28,749 nucleotides of DNA from JBBRTJ01 sp038244535. GTDB lineage: Bacteria; Actinomycetota; Acidimicrobiia; Acidimicrobiales; Ilumatobacteraceae. Made by a program: the position numbers and the translations under genes. The DNA lies in contig JBBRTJ010000045.1 in assembly GCA_038244535.1 (NCBI GenBank), forward strand, positions 1 to 28,749, read 5' to 3'. The notes under the pieces are model-generated. The model saw only the letters and a program-made list of their open reading frames with translations. It had not been told where the DNA came from and did not search any database. This document shows positions 15,823 through 23,501 of the stretch, one piece after another (the stretch's first letter is position 1; every line of letters starts with the position of its first letter).

Positions 15823-15898
15823 GGGCCGTTAGCTCAGTTGGCAGAGCACCTGCATGACGCGCAGGGGGTCGGGGGTTCAAATCCCTCACGGCCCACCA
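15823..15898 (+). tRNA. tRNA-Val (anticodon GAC)
   Basis: A complete 76-nt cloverleaf including encoded CCA. Acceptor stem GGGCCGT pairs with ACGGCCC; D-arm GCTC-AGTTGGCA-GAGC; anticodon stem CCTGC/GCAGG around the loop ATGACGC, giving anticodon GAC (valine codons GUC and GUU); T-arm GGGGG-TTCAAAT-CCCTC with one G-T pair; discriminator A, then CCA at 15896-15898. A TAGATT hexamer at 15807-15812, eleven bases upstream, may be the -10 element. The following 190 bases up to the CDF-like gene hold no gene or T-rich terminator that I can see. Confidence 0.96.
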
Positions 15899-16088
15899 GA
15901 CACACGACGTCCAAACCCGCCACCCCTCTGTCGTCGAGAGACCGCGATCGAACGGCGCCGTGCGAGCCTGGTCGATCTCGTTGCGCTGCACCGCCCCGTT
16001 CGAACGCTCGGCGCGGGCCGCTCGGCCAGACTGAAGGCGTGCCTGCGGCCATCAGCGGACGCACGCCGGCCACGGGAGGTGGTGGTCC

Positions 16089-17036
16089 TTGAACCAACCG
16101 GTACCCCTGGCTTCAGCGGCGCCGCGCCGCGACGGCGACCCGCTCGGTTTCTTCGAGCAACGGGTGCTGCGATGGTCGATGGTCGCCACGGGGTCACTCG
16201 CAGCGGTTGGCCTCGTATGGGGCATCGCCTCGTCGTCCCAGATGATCCTGTTCGACGGGATGTACGGCGTGCTCGGCATCGGGCTCACGTGGCTCTCGAT
16301 GCGGGCTTCGCGCCTCGTAGCCGCAGGCCCGACCCGCCGCTACCCGTTCGGGCGGGAAGCCCTCGCTCCCCTGGTCATCGCCGTGCAAGGCGTAGCCCTG
16401 CTGGCGACCTGTGTCTACGCCTCGGTCGACTCCCTGCTCGTCATCTTCGGCGGCGGCAGCGAGGTGTCAGCCAACTCGGTGCTGGCCTACGGCGCCGTGT
16501 CGCTGGTCGCAACCCTCGGGGTCTGGCTGGCGCTGCGCGGTCCGGCCCGCCGGTCCGAGCTGCTGGCGGCTGAGGCCACCCAGTGGCTGGCCGGAGCCAC
16601 CCTCAGCCTGGCCGTGGTGGTGGCGTTCGCGCTGGTGCTCGTGCTCAGCCACAGCGGCCACGGTGCGGCTGGTCACTACGCCGACCCGGTCCTCGTGCTC
16701 GTGTCGTGCGTGGCACTGGCCCCCACGCCGGTGCGCATGATCCGTACGACGCTCATCGAACTGCTCGAGGGCGCGCCCGACCCGGAGATCCAGCGCCCGG
16801 TGCGCCACGCGGTGAGCGAGGTCCAGGCCGAGTTCGAGCTGGCCGACCCCTTCCTGCGGATGGCCAAGGTGGGCCGCAAGCTGTACATCGAGGTCGACTT
16901 CGTCGTGACCGGCCACGAGTGGGACGTCGCCGACGAGGACCAGATCCGCCACTCGCTCCTCAGCCGGTTGAGTGGCCTGCCGTTTGACCTTTGGCTCAAC
17001 GTCGAGCTCAGCGGCGACCCCGACCTGGTGGTGTAG
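16089..17036 (+). CDS. Cation-diffusion-facilitator-like membrane protein with degenerate metal sites
   Basis: A 315-residue membrane protein, TTG start at 16089 with GGGAGG about nine bases upstream. Six hydrophobic helices lie between about residues 28 and 216, followed by a 100-residue cytosolic tail with the beta-rich LYIEVDFVVTGHEWD, as in CDF (Cation_efflux) transporters. Helix 2 has the expected aspartate (D56 in MILFDGMYG) but its +4 partner is G60. Helix 5 reads EATQWLAG: subfamily members known to me have ExxxWxxD, so the second aspartate is G169 here. Thus most canonical Zn/Fe ligands are absent although the fold looks complete. Substrate unclear; it may transport a different ion or use other residues such as the H188/H191/H196 cluster. 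Confidence 0.8.
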   Translation: MNQPVPLASAAPRRDGDPLGFFEQRVLRWSMVATGSLAAVGLVWGIASSSQMILFDGMYGVLGIGLTWLSMRASRLVAAGPTRRYPFGREALAPLVIAVQGVALLATCVYASVDSLLVIFGGGSEVSANSVLAYGAVSLVATLGVWLALRGPARRSELLAAEATQWLAGATLSLAVVVAFALVLVLSHSGHGAAGHYADPVLVLVSCVALAPTPVRMIRTTLIELLEGAPDPEIQRPVRHAVSEVQAEFELADPFLRMAKVGRKLYIEVDFVVTGHEWDVADEDQIRHSLLSRLSGLPFDLWLNVELSGDPDLVV

Positions 17037-17056
17037 GGATCAGTACGGTTCCGGTG

Positions 17057-17425
17057 GTGGCCCCCACCCTCGAGGACCGTGTCCGGTTGTTGTGCCTCTC
17101 GCTGCCCGAGGTGACCGAGAAGCACAGCCACGGGGCGCCGGCGTTCTTCGTGCGCAAGCAGTTCGTCATGGTGTGGCCCGACGGCCACCACGAGCACGCC
17201 TTCCCGCACCTGTGGTGCGCCGCTCCGCTCGGAGCCCAGGCCGAGCTGGTGGCCACCGAACCCGATCGCTTCTTTCGCCCGCCGTACGTCGGTGGTCGGG
17301 GGTGGCTGGGCGTGCGCCTCGACGGCGACCTCGACTGGGACGAACTGGCCGCGATCTGCCGTGACGCCTATCGCACCGTGGCGCCCCAGAGCCTCGTGGC
17401 CGCACTCGACGCGACGGACACCTGA
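17057..17425 (+). CDS. MmcQ/YjbR family protein
   Basis: A 122-residue protein of the YjbR fold. Visible: LCLSLPEVTEKHSHGAPAFFV near 12-32 (the family's 'LPEV.E..HG.P.F.V' opening), VMVWPDGHHEHAF, then DRFFRPPYVGGRGWLGVRL near 74-92 and a WDELAAICRDAYR helix. Adjacent GTG codons at 17054 and 17057 are possible starts; the frame remains open upstream inside the previous gene. The family was named DNA-binding on the basis of fold (double-wing-like) rather than demonstrated function. It follows the CDF-like gene by about 20 nt and may be co-transcribed. Confidence 0.85.
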   Translation: MAPTLEDRVRLLCLSLPEVTEKHSHGAPAFFVRKQFVMVWPDGHHEHAFPHLWCAAPLGAQAELVATEPDRFFRPPYVGGRGWLGVRLDGDLDWDELAAICRDAYRTVAPQSLVAALDATDT

Positions 17426-17509
17426 GCTGCGCCCTGGGTCACGGCGCCCGACGACCGGTACGGTGCGCGCTCGGGCCGGTCACGGTCCGAACGCACAAGG
17501 GGGTCACCG

Positions 17510-18712
17510 TTGGGTCCGATGGACGGCATCAAGGTCGTCGAGCTGACGAGCTGGATGGCAGCGCCGAGCGCGGGTGCCCTGCTGGCCGATCTCGGTGCCG
17601 ACGTGGTGAAGGTCGAGCCGATCGGCGGCGATCCGGTGCGCGGGCTGATCCGGCCGCCCAAGACGCCCAAGCACCTTCCCGACCTCGACTACTCGTTCGA
17701 GGCCGACAACCGCGGCAAGCGATCGATCGCGGTCGATCTCGATCACGCCGCCGGGTGCGAGGTCGTGCGCGGGCTGATCGACCGCGCCGACGTGTTCATG
17801 TGCAACCTGATCCCCCGCCGCCAGGCGCGCTTCGGCCTCGACGCCCCCCGACTGCTGGCCCGCAACCCGCGACTCGTGCACGCCACGTTCACGGGCTACG
17901 GGACCACGGGGCCCGACGCCGACCGTCCCGGCTACGACGTGACCGCGTTCTTCGGCCGGGGCGCCATCACCGACGCCATGACCGAGCCCGGTGGCATCGC
18001 CCCCCAAGCCCGTCCGGCCCAGGGCGATCATGCTGCCGGGCTGGCGCTGGCTTTGGCCATCACTGCCGCGCTGCGCCTCGCCGAACGCACAGGAGAGGGT
18101 CAGGTGGTCGAGTCGAGCCTGCTGGCCACCGCAGCCTGGACCATGGCCACGGACCTGTCCGCCGTGCTCATCGACGGTCGGCTGCCGACCAAGCGCGACC
18201 GCCGCCACCTGATCAGCCCGCTGGCCAACCGGTTTTGCTGCTCGGACGATCGGTGGATCGTGCTCAACATGCCCGAGCCGCATTGGTGGCCGCGCTTCTG
18301 CAAGACGATGGGCCACCCCGAGTGGCAGCACGACGAGCGGTTCCACACGGGTAAGGCCCGCTTCGACCACATGCCCGAGCTGATCGATCTCATCGACGCC
18401 GCCTTCGCCACCGCGACGCTCGCCGGGTGGGGCGAGAGGTTCGATCGCGACGGGTTGATCTGGGGTCCGGCATCAACGCTGACCGAGCTCGCCGCCGACC
18501 CGCAGGCTGTCGCGGCGGGCATCTTTCCGACCATCGACCACCCCGGCGGCGCCTACCGCACGATCGCGGCACCGTTCCAGATCGCTGGCAGCGACGTCGG
18601 GCCGCGAGGGTCGGCGCCGAGCATCGGCCAGCACAGCGACGAGGTGCTCCTCGCGGCCGGCTGGTCGCCCGACGACGTGAGCGACCTCCGCTCCGGCGGT
18701 GTGATCGCCTGA
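17510..18712 (+). CDS. Class III (CaiB/BaiF) CoA transferase
   Basis: A 400-residue member. TTG 17510 has AAGGGGG six bases upstream; ATG 17519 is the alternative, three codons in. The opening GIKVVELTSWMAAPSAGALLADLGADVVKVEP is diagnostic, followed by DNRGKRSIAVDL (66-77). The presumed catalytic aspartate is D143 in DRPGYDVTAFFGRGA, corresponding to D169 of formyl-CoA transferase. The C-terminal part contains GEGQVVESSLLATAAW and the final domain with QIAGS. It transfers CoA between carboxylic acids. The next gene starts 52 nt later in the same direction. Natural substrate unknown; related actinobacterial genes often belong to acyl-CoA or steroid catabolism. Confidence 0.93.
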   Translation: MGPMDGIKVVELTSWMAAPSAGALLADLGADVVKVEPIGGDPVRGLIRPPKTPKHLPDLDYSFEADNRGKRSIAVDLDHAAGCEVVRGLIDRADVFMCNLIPRRQARFGLDAPRLLARNPRLVHATFTGYGTTGPDADRPGYDVTAFFGRGAITDAMTEPGGIAPQARPAQGDHAAGLALALAITAALRLAERTGEGQVVESSLLATAAWTMATDLSAVLIDGRLPTKRDRRHLISPLANRFCCSDDRWIVLNMPEPHWWPRFCKTMGHPEWQHDERFHTGKARFDHMPELIDLIDAAFATATLAGWGERFDRDGLIWGPASTLTELAADPQAVAAGIFPTIDHPGGAYRTIAAPFQIAGSDVGPRGSAPSIGQHSDEVLLAAGWSPDDVSDLRSGGVIA

Positions 18713-18764
18713 TGACGAGGCCCGTCGGGGAACAGCGACGGCGATCCCCGGCGTTGGGGCAAGC

Positions 18765-19799
18765 GTGACCGAGCTGCGCGTCCCCCTGTCCGTCCTCGAC
18801 CTCAGCCCCGTGAGCGAGGGGTCGACCCCGGCCGATGCGCTCCGCCGCTCGATCGAGCTCGTCGCCCACGTCGAGCGCTTGGGCTACCACCGCTACTGGG
18901 TGGCCGAGCACCACAACATGGTCGGCATCGCCAGCTCGTCTCCCGCCGTCCTGCTGGCTCACGCCGCCTCGGCGACCTCGACCATCCGCATCGGCTCGGG
19001 CGGCGTCATGCTGCCCAACCACTCCCCGCTGGTGATCGCCGAGCAGTTCGGGATGCTCGAGGCTCTTCACCCCGGCCGGGTCGACCTCGGCATCGGCCGA
19101 GCCCCCGGCACCGATCAGCTGACGGCTCGGGCCCTGCGCCGCGGCCTCGGCACCGACGACGAACTGCCCCGCCTGCTCGGCGAGCTTCTCGCCTGGTTCG
19201 AGGGCTCGTTCCCCGAGACCCACCCGTACCGCCAGATCACCGCCACCCCTGCGCTCGGCTACCGCCCCTCGCTGTGGCTCCTCGGCTCGAGCGACTACAG
19301 CGCCACCGTCGCCGGCGTCCTCGGGCTGCCCTTCTCGTTCGCCTACCACTTCGCGGCCGGAGGGGCCGACCAGGCCCTCACCGCCTACCGCCAGTCGTTC
19401 CAGCCCTCCGACGTGCTCGACGAGCCGTACGCCATGCTCGGTGTGGCCGCGGTCTGTGCCGGTTCCAACGATGAGGCCGAGTGGCTGGCAGGCTCGACCC
19501 GCCTCGCCATCTTGCGACTGCGCACCGGCCGACCCGGCCGCTACCCGTCGCCCGAGCAAGCCGCCGCCTACCCGTGGACCGACGCCGAGCGCGACGCCGT
19601 GGCGAGCTGGACCTCGACGCACATCGTCGGCGATCCAGGCACCGTCACCGGCGAGCTCGCCGACCTGGCCGAGCGAACCGGGGTGCAGGAGCTCATGCTG
19701 ACCACCAACGTCCACGACCCCGAGGCTCGCGTCCGGTCGTACCAGCTCGTGGCCGAGACGGCGGGGCTGACGATCGACAAGAAAGTTCTTCAGACCTAG
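18765..19799 (+). CDS. LLM-class flavin-dependent oxidoreductase (YhbW-like)
   Basis: A 344-residue luciferase-like TIM-barrel enzyme starting with GTG. The group 1 signature is visible: PLSVLDLSPVSEG at the start, RYWVAEHHNM (about 43-52), then SGGVMLPNHSPLVIAEQF and HPGRVDLGIGRAPGTD, which form the flavin pocket. LLGSSDYSA and PFSFAYHFA are also typical of the YhbW subgroup. No substrate can be deduced. The stop TAG is directly followed by the -35 box of the next transcription unit. Confidence 0.92.
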   Translation: MTELRVPLSVLDLSPVSEGSTPADALRRSIELVAHVERLGYHRYWVAEHHNMVGIASSSPAVLLAHAASATSTIRIGSGGVMLPNHSPLVIAEQFGMLEALHPGRVDLGIGRAPGTDQLTARALRRGLGTDDELPRLLGELLAWFEGSFPETHPYRQITATPALGYRPSLWLLGSSDYSATVAGVLGLPFSFAYHFAAGGADQALTAYRQSFQPSDVLDEPYAMLGVAAVCAGSNDEAEWLAGSTRLAILRLRTGRPGRYPSPEQAAAYPWTDAERDAVASWTSTHIVGDPGTVTGELADLAERTGVQELMLTTNVHDPEARVRSYQLVAETAGLTIDKKVLQT

Positions 19800-19829
19800 T
19801 TGACATCTCTCGTGATGTTTCAGTATCTT
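19800..19829 (+). promoter_or_regulatory. Sigma70-type promoter of the pseudokinase-LysM unit
   Basis: Perfect -35 TTGACA at 19800-19805 and TATCTT at 19824-19829 with an 18-nt spacer. The stretch is clearly AT-richer than its surroundings. It starts on the base after the LLM oxidoreductase stop and would give a leader of roughly 130 nt before the GTG at 19970. Start point not known. Confidence 0.72.
19803..19818. promoter_or_regulatory. Inverted repeat between -35 and -10, possible operator
   Basis: ACATC-tctcgt-GATGT is a 5-bp inverted repeat overlapping the -35 end and spacer. A dyad in an 18-nt spacer is the usual place for a repressor or MerR-like activator. No candidate regulator gene is adjacent. 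Confidence 0.35.
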
Positions 19830-19890
19830 TGAACTCGTACCACCTGCACCTCCCGGGTGGCGAGCGACTGGGCATCACGACGTAGGCAGG

Positions 19891-19953
19891 CAGCGCGGGC
19901 GGAAGCGCTGGACCAACGTCGAGGCGCCGGTCGAGCGGCGGAGGCTCGACGGC
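19891..19953 (+). promoter_or_regulatory. Structured 5' leader before the pseudokinase gene
   Basis: Two hairpins precede the start codon. CAGCGC (19891-19896) pairs with GCGCTG (19905-19910). GTCGAGC (19930-19936) pairs perfectly with GCTCGAC (19944-19950) around a seven-base loop, extendable by GCC/GGC with a one-base bulge (19926-19953). The second ends about eight bases before GGAGGT, close enough to influence ribosome access. No known riboswitch consensus recognised. Confidence 0.35.
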
Positions 19954-19969
19954 AACGGCGGAGGTCATC

Positions 19970-21385
19970 GTGGAACAACTGAGCGTGCGCGTAGGCGCGG
20001 ACGGAACACCCGTGGCGGTCAAGCGGGCAGTGACGGACGTGGATCGTGCCCGCTTGGTCCACGAGGCTGAGCGGTTGCGAGCAGCGAGCCACCCGGGAGT
20101 CGTCAGCATCGTCGGCTGGCGAGATGACGACGCAGCAGCCGAACTGACGACGGCTTGGCAGACCGGCGCCACGCTCGACGTGGCCCTGGCCACCTGGTCA
20201 CTCGTCGACCTGCTCCAGACCGTGGCGACGACCGCCGCGGTGGTGGCCGATCTGCACGACAAGGGGGTCGTGCACGGTCGCCTCGATCCCTCGCACGTGA
20301 TCGTTCCCTCACCGGTTACGGCAGTGCTGTGCGGGTTCGGGCCAACGGAGCTCGACACCCATCCCGTGGCGGATGCGCCCGGCGACGTAGCCGCGCTCGG
20401 CTTCCTCCTGCAGGCGGCGCTCGACTCCGGCGCTCGCCGCGACATGGCGCGCCGCACCGTGGTCGAGCGGCTCCGCCGTCGGGGACCGGTCGAGCTGGCC
20501 GGCGGCTCGGTCGCGCGGGCCGAGGCACTCGCAGCCCGCTCGCTCGACGACGACCCGGCGCGGCGTTCGACCGCACGCTCGTTCGCCCGTCAGCTCACCG
20601 CGATCACCGACTCGGCACCGGCGGGTCGCGCTCCCAGGATCCCGGCTGAACCCCCTCCGGCCGGACGAGCGGCGGCGACCCCGGGGGTCCCTCCTGGCCG
20701 CCGGGTGATCGCCGCCCGCTCGAGCACGAACCGCGCCCGCCCTTGGCGGCCGCGGCTTCCGGCCCTGGCCGGTGCCGCCGGAGCGCTGGCCGTGCTCGTC
20801 GCTGCCCTCGGCCTGTGGTTCGCCGTGTTCGGCCCGACCGACGCCGAAGCCCGCCGGGCGCCGGCACCCCTCCCCGGCCCCGTGTCGTCATCACCTACCG
20901 ACCCGGCGCCGGCCACCACCACCACCACCACCGTCTCACCGACGACGACCGTGTCACCGACCACGACCGTCGCACCGACCACGATCGCTGCGGCAACCCC
21001 CTGCCGTGACGCTCCCTTGCCACCGGCCGCCGACGTTGACGGTGACGGGTGCGCCGAAGCGCTCCAGGTCCAGGCCGACGGCACGGTGCAGGCGGGTTCC
21101 TACCGGTTCCGGGTGGCGGCGGCCGCCGGCGACCAGGTGGTCGTGGGCGACTGGTCAGGTGATGGCCAGTCGCTTCCTGCGGTGCTGCACCGACCATCGG
21201 GGATCATCGACGTCTTTGACACCTGGCCGGGGGCAGGGGCCTCGCTCCAGGCCCGAAGGCTGCCGCACACCGTCCCCGAAGCCTCGGCGGCCGTGGCGGT
21301 GCCGTCGCGCACGCGGCCGTCCGCACAAGCACTCGCGGTCAGCTCGTCGGCGGGCGTCGAGATCATCGATCTGGCGGCGAGCTGA
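19970..21385 (+). CDS. Membrane-anchored pseudokinase with extracellular FG-GAP-like region
   Basis: A 471-residue protein from GTG 19970, with GGAGGT four bases upstream. Residues 1-215 resemble a Ser/Thr kinase: VAVKRA has the ATP lysine (K18) and E34 its partner, but the glycine loop is missing, the catalytic HRD-K-N block reads VVHGRLDPSHVIV (H102 to V112, with aspartate replaced by arginine) and DFG is GFG (122-124). Phosphotransfer is therefore unlikely. A membrane helix follows (263-287), then a Thr/Pro linker (316-342), and an outer region with DVDGDGC and GDWSGDG, like single FG-GAP/VCBS calcium loops. The chain ends at 471. It is separated by one base from the LysM gene, so both may act at the cell wall, the kinase fold as a scaffold. 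Confidence 0.82.
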   Translation: MEQLSVRVGADGTPVAVKRAVTDVDRARLVHEAERLRAASHPGVVSIVGWRDDDAAAELTTAWQTGATLDVALATWSLVDLLQTVATTAAVVADLHDKGVVHGRLDPSHVIVPSPVTAVLCGFGPTELDTHPVADAPGDVAALGFLLQAALDSGARRDMARRTVVERLRRRGPVELAGGSVARAEALAARSLDDDPARRSTARSFARQLTAITDSAPAGRAPRIPAEPPPAGRAAATPGVPPGRRVIAARSSTNRARPWRPRLPALAGAAGALAVLVAALGLWFAVFGPTDAEARRAPAPLPGPVSSSPTDPAPATTTTTTVSPTTTVSPTTTVAPTTIAAATPCRDAPLPPAADVDGDGCAEALQVQADGTVQAGSYRFRVAAAAGDQVVVGDWSGDGQSLPAVLHRPSGIIDVFDTWPGAGASLQARRLPHTVPEASAAVAVPSRTRPSAQALAVSSSAGVEIIDLAAS

Positions 21386-21386
21386 C

Positions 21387-22376
21387 GTGGGCACCGTGGT
21401 CGCTCGCCTCCGCGGCATCCTCGTGGTTGCCGCCCTCGCTGTCACCCACGTCACGCTGTGGCGGCTCCCGATCGGCGTCCGCAGCCCGGCGCGCCTCGAC
21501 GCCGCCGCCCTCGGAGCCTGGCTCACCACCACGCCGAGCGAGCAGATCGTGGGCGCCGGGCTGCACCTCCTCGCGCTCGGACTGACCGGGTACCTCGTGG
21601 TCGTCACCGTGCTCGGGCTGGCCGCCCGGTTGCTCGGCCGCGGCCGCGCCATCGCCCTCACCGATCGCATCACGCCTCGACTCGTCCGCTCGGTGCTGAC
21701 CCGGGCAGTTCCCGTGATCGTGGCGACGGCCACGATGGGACCGGCCTTCGGGTCGGTCGCGGCCAGCGCCGCCGGGCCGGTGCCCATCACCCCGCCGCTG
21801 GCCGTGCTGTCACTGCTCGCCGAAGGGGCCGATCCGATGGGCTCCCTCATGGTCACCATCCCTGGCACCATCCCTGGCACCATCCCTGGCACCATCCCTG
21901 GCACCATCCCTGCCACCATCCCTGCCACCATCCCTGCCACCATCACCCGCCCCCTGATCGTTGCCCCTGCAACCATCACGCGCGATCCGGTGGTAGCCGT
22001 CGTCGCCGTGCCTGGAGTCGTCGCCGTGCCTGGAGTCGTCGCTGTGCCTGCGGTGGTCGCCGTGCCTGCGGTGGTCGCTGTGCCTGGAGTCGTCGCTGTG
22101 CCTGGAGTCGTCGCTGTGCCTGGAGTCGTTGCCCCTGCAACCAACGGGCCGATCGCGCTTGCTTCCTCACCGTCCACCCTCCACGTCGTAACGCGGGGCG
22201 AGCACTTCTGGTCGATCGCCGCTGACACCACCAGCGCTCGCCTCGGGCGCCCGGCCACCCGAGCCGAAGTGGCCGGCTACTGGCTCCGTCTCGTCGACGC
22301 CAACCGAGGACGACTCACCGAGCAGGGCAACCCCAGCTTGTTGTTCGCCGGGCAAGAGCTCGTCCTGCCCGACTGA
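21387..22376 (+). CDS. LysM-domain membrane protein with repetitive linker
   Basis: A 329-residue protein starting at GTG 21387, one base after the upstream stop; the open frame extends far upstream only as a shadow. It has hydrophobic segments at about 10-28, 54-83 and 105-130, then an external linker with two arrays: seven TIP[G/A] tetrapeptides (157-184) and seven VVAVP[G/A] hexapeptides (205-246). A C-terminal LysM domain follows (about 264-329): LHVVTRGEHFWSIA, then YWLRLVDANR and LLFAGQELVLPD. LysM binds peptidoglycan glycans, so the repeats act as a spacer reaching the wall. Similar proteins (two or three helices then LysM) are common in actinobacteria. Convergent with hemW, 18 nt apart. 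Confidence 0.88.
   Translation: MGTVVARLRGILVVAALAVTHVTLWRLPIGVRSPARLDAAALGAWLTTTPSEQIVGAGLHLLALGLTGYLVVVTVLGLAARLLGRGRAIALTDRITPRLVRSVLTRAVPVIVATATMGPAFGSVAASAAGPVPITPPLAVLSLLAEGADPMGSLMVTIPGTIPGTIPGTIPGTIPATIPATIPATITRPLIVAPATITRDPVVAVVAVPGVVAVPGVVAVPAVVAVPAVVAVPGVVAVPGVVAVPGVVAPATNGPIALASSPSTLHVVTRGEHFWSIAADTTSARLGRPATRAEVAGYWLRLVDANRGRLTEQGNPSLLFAGQELVLPD
21855..21938 (+). repeat. 12-bp tandem repeat, seven copies (TIPG/TIPA)
   Basis: Unit ACCATCCCTGGC, four copies, then three copies ending GCC, all in frame and nearly identical at DNA level. The nucleotide identity, beyond what the amino acids need, points to recent slippage. Confidence 0.97.
21958..22143 (+). repeat. 18-nt direct repeats bracketing the VVAVPG array
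   Basis: TCGTTGCCCCTGCAACCA occurs at 21958-21975 and again at 22126-22143, on either side of the 18-bp array, encoding VAPAT twice. The pair could have arisen with the expansion or allow deletion of the whole array by recombination. Confidence 0.85.
21999..22124 (+). repeat. 18-bp tandem repeat, seven copies (VVAVPG/VVAVPA)
   Basis: Unit GTCGTCGCTGTGCCTGGA, with copies three and four carrying GCGGTG in place of GGAGTC. In-frame and in the same gene as the 12-bp array. The paired variant copies suggest block duplication rather than single-unit slippage. Confidence 0.97.
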
Positions 22377-22394
22377 ACGACCAGTCGCCCCCGG

Positions 22395-23501
22395 TCAGCG
22401 AAGGCGAAGCGCAACCTCGTTGGCCAGCAGCCGCCCGGACCTCGTCAGCACCAAGCGATCGCCCTCGACGGACAACAGATCAGCGAGCTCGATCCGATCG
22501 GCCTCGTCCAAGGCCCCCTTCGGAAGACCCCCGCGCCGGCGCACCTGCAACTGGAGCGCCTCGATCCGGCGGGCGTCGTCGTCGAGCTCCTCGAAGCCGC
22601 CTTCGGCCGGCTGGCCGGCCTCGACGAGCTGCAGGTACCGCTCGGGCGTGCGCACGTTCCACCACCGCCGGCCGCGGCGATGGGAGTGCGCGGCGCACCC
22701 GAACCCGACGTAGTCACCCTGGGTCCAGTACAGGTCGTTGTGACGGCACTCGGCACCGGGCTTGGCCCAGTTCGAGATCTCGTACCACCCGAGCCCGGCG
22801 GCACCGAGCAGCTCGTCGACGAGCGCGTACTTGTCGGCCTGGTCATCGTCGTCGGGGTGACGAGCAGGGTCGAGCGCCAGTGGCGTGCCGGCCTCGACGG
22901 TGAGCGCGTAGGCCGACACGTGGGGCGGATCGAGGGCGATGGTGGCCCGCACCGTCGCCTCCCAGTCGTCGAGCGTCTCGCCGGCGCCGCCATAGATCAG
23001 GTCGAGGTTGAACGTCGCCAGCTCGGACCGGTGCAGCACGTCGACAGCAGCCAGGACGTTGGCCGGATCGTGGGTCCGCCCGAGCGCCAACAGGGTGCTC
23101 GCCACCATCGACTGGACTCCCATGCTGATGCGGTTGACACCGTGATCGACGTAGACGGCCACCAAGGACGCCGTGATGTCGTCGGGGTTGCACTCGACGG
23201 TCACCTCGGCCCCCGGGGCCAGGGGCAAGAGGTCGAGCACGGCGCCGAGCTCGTCGGGCGGGACGAGCGACGGTGTGCCGCCGCCGACGAAGACACTCGT
23301 CACCGGGTCCATGCCGGCGGCCACCGCACGACGGACCTCGGCCCGCATCGCCTCGAGGTAGCGCGACATGAGGTGGTGGCGGTCGGTCCAGGTGGCAAAG
23401 GCGCAGTAGTCGCAGCGCTTCGCACAGAACGGAACGTGGAGGTAGGCCCCGAAACGATCGCCCCCGGCCTCAGCAGGGCACGGACCCACCGCCTCAACCA
23501 T
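22395..23501 (-). CDS. hemW: HemW, radical SAM haem chaperone (formerly HemN-like)
   Basis: A 368-residue radical SAM protein. The start is ATG 23501, overlapping the rsmE stop by eight bases. LHVPFCAKRCDYCAFATW carries the CxxxCxxC iron-sulfur ligands C26, C30 and C33; GGGTPS (73-78) binds SAM, followed by ECNPDD and GVNRISMGVQS. The C-terminal HemN_C-like domain has EISNWAKPGAECRHNDLYW. HemW proteins bind haem and deliver it to respiratory enzymes; true coproporphyrinogen oxidase HemN has an extra N-terminal cysteine arrangement, absent here. In many actinobacteria hemW lies upstream of hrcA; here it is last in the row after rsmE. Confidence 0.93.
   Translation of the reverse strand: MVEAVGPCPAEAGGDRFGAYLHVPFCAKRCDYCAFATWTDRHHLMSRYLEAMRAEVRRAVAAGMDPVTSVFVGGGTPSLVPPDELGAVLDLLPLAPGAEVTVECNPDDITASLVAVYVDHGVNRISMGVQSMVASTLLALGRTHDPANVLAAVDVLHRSELATFNLDLIYGGAGETLDDWEATVRATIALDPPHVSAYALTVEAGTPLALDPARHPDDDDQADKYALVDELLGAAGLGWYEISNWAKPGAECRHNDLYWTQGDYVGFGCAAHSHRRGRRWWNVRTPERYLQLVEAGQPAEGGFEELDDDARRIEALQLQVRRRGGLPKGALDEADRIELADLLSVEGDRLVLTRSGRLLANEVALRLR

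Noticed and set aside
18390..19715. 441-codon minus-strand frame opposite the LLM oxidoreductase
   Set aside because: Glycine/arginine-rich shadow translation; the plus-strand product has full family motifs.
19830..19969. c-di-AMP (ydaO) riboswitch in the leader
   Set aside because: The context (cell wall) would fit and a GTAGGC stretch occurs, but the conserved core sequences are not present in the right order.
21855..22124. CRISPR array
   Set aside because: Units are 12 and 18 bp, directly adjacent without spacers, in frame within a coding gene, and there are no cas genes.
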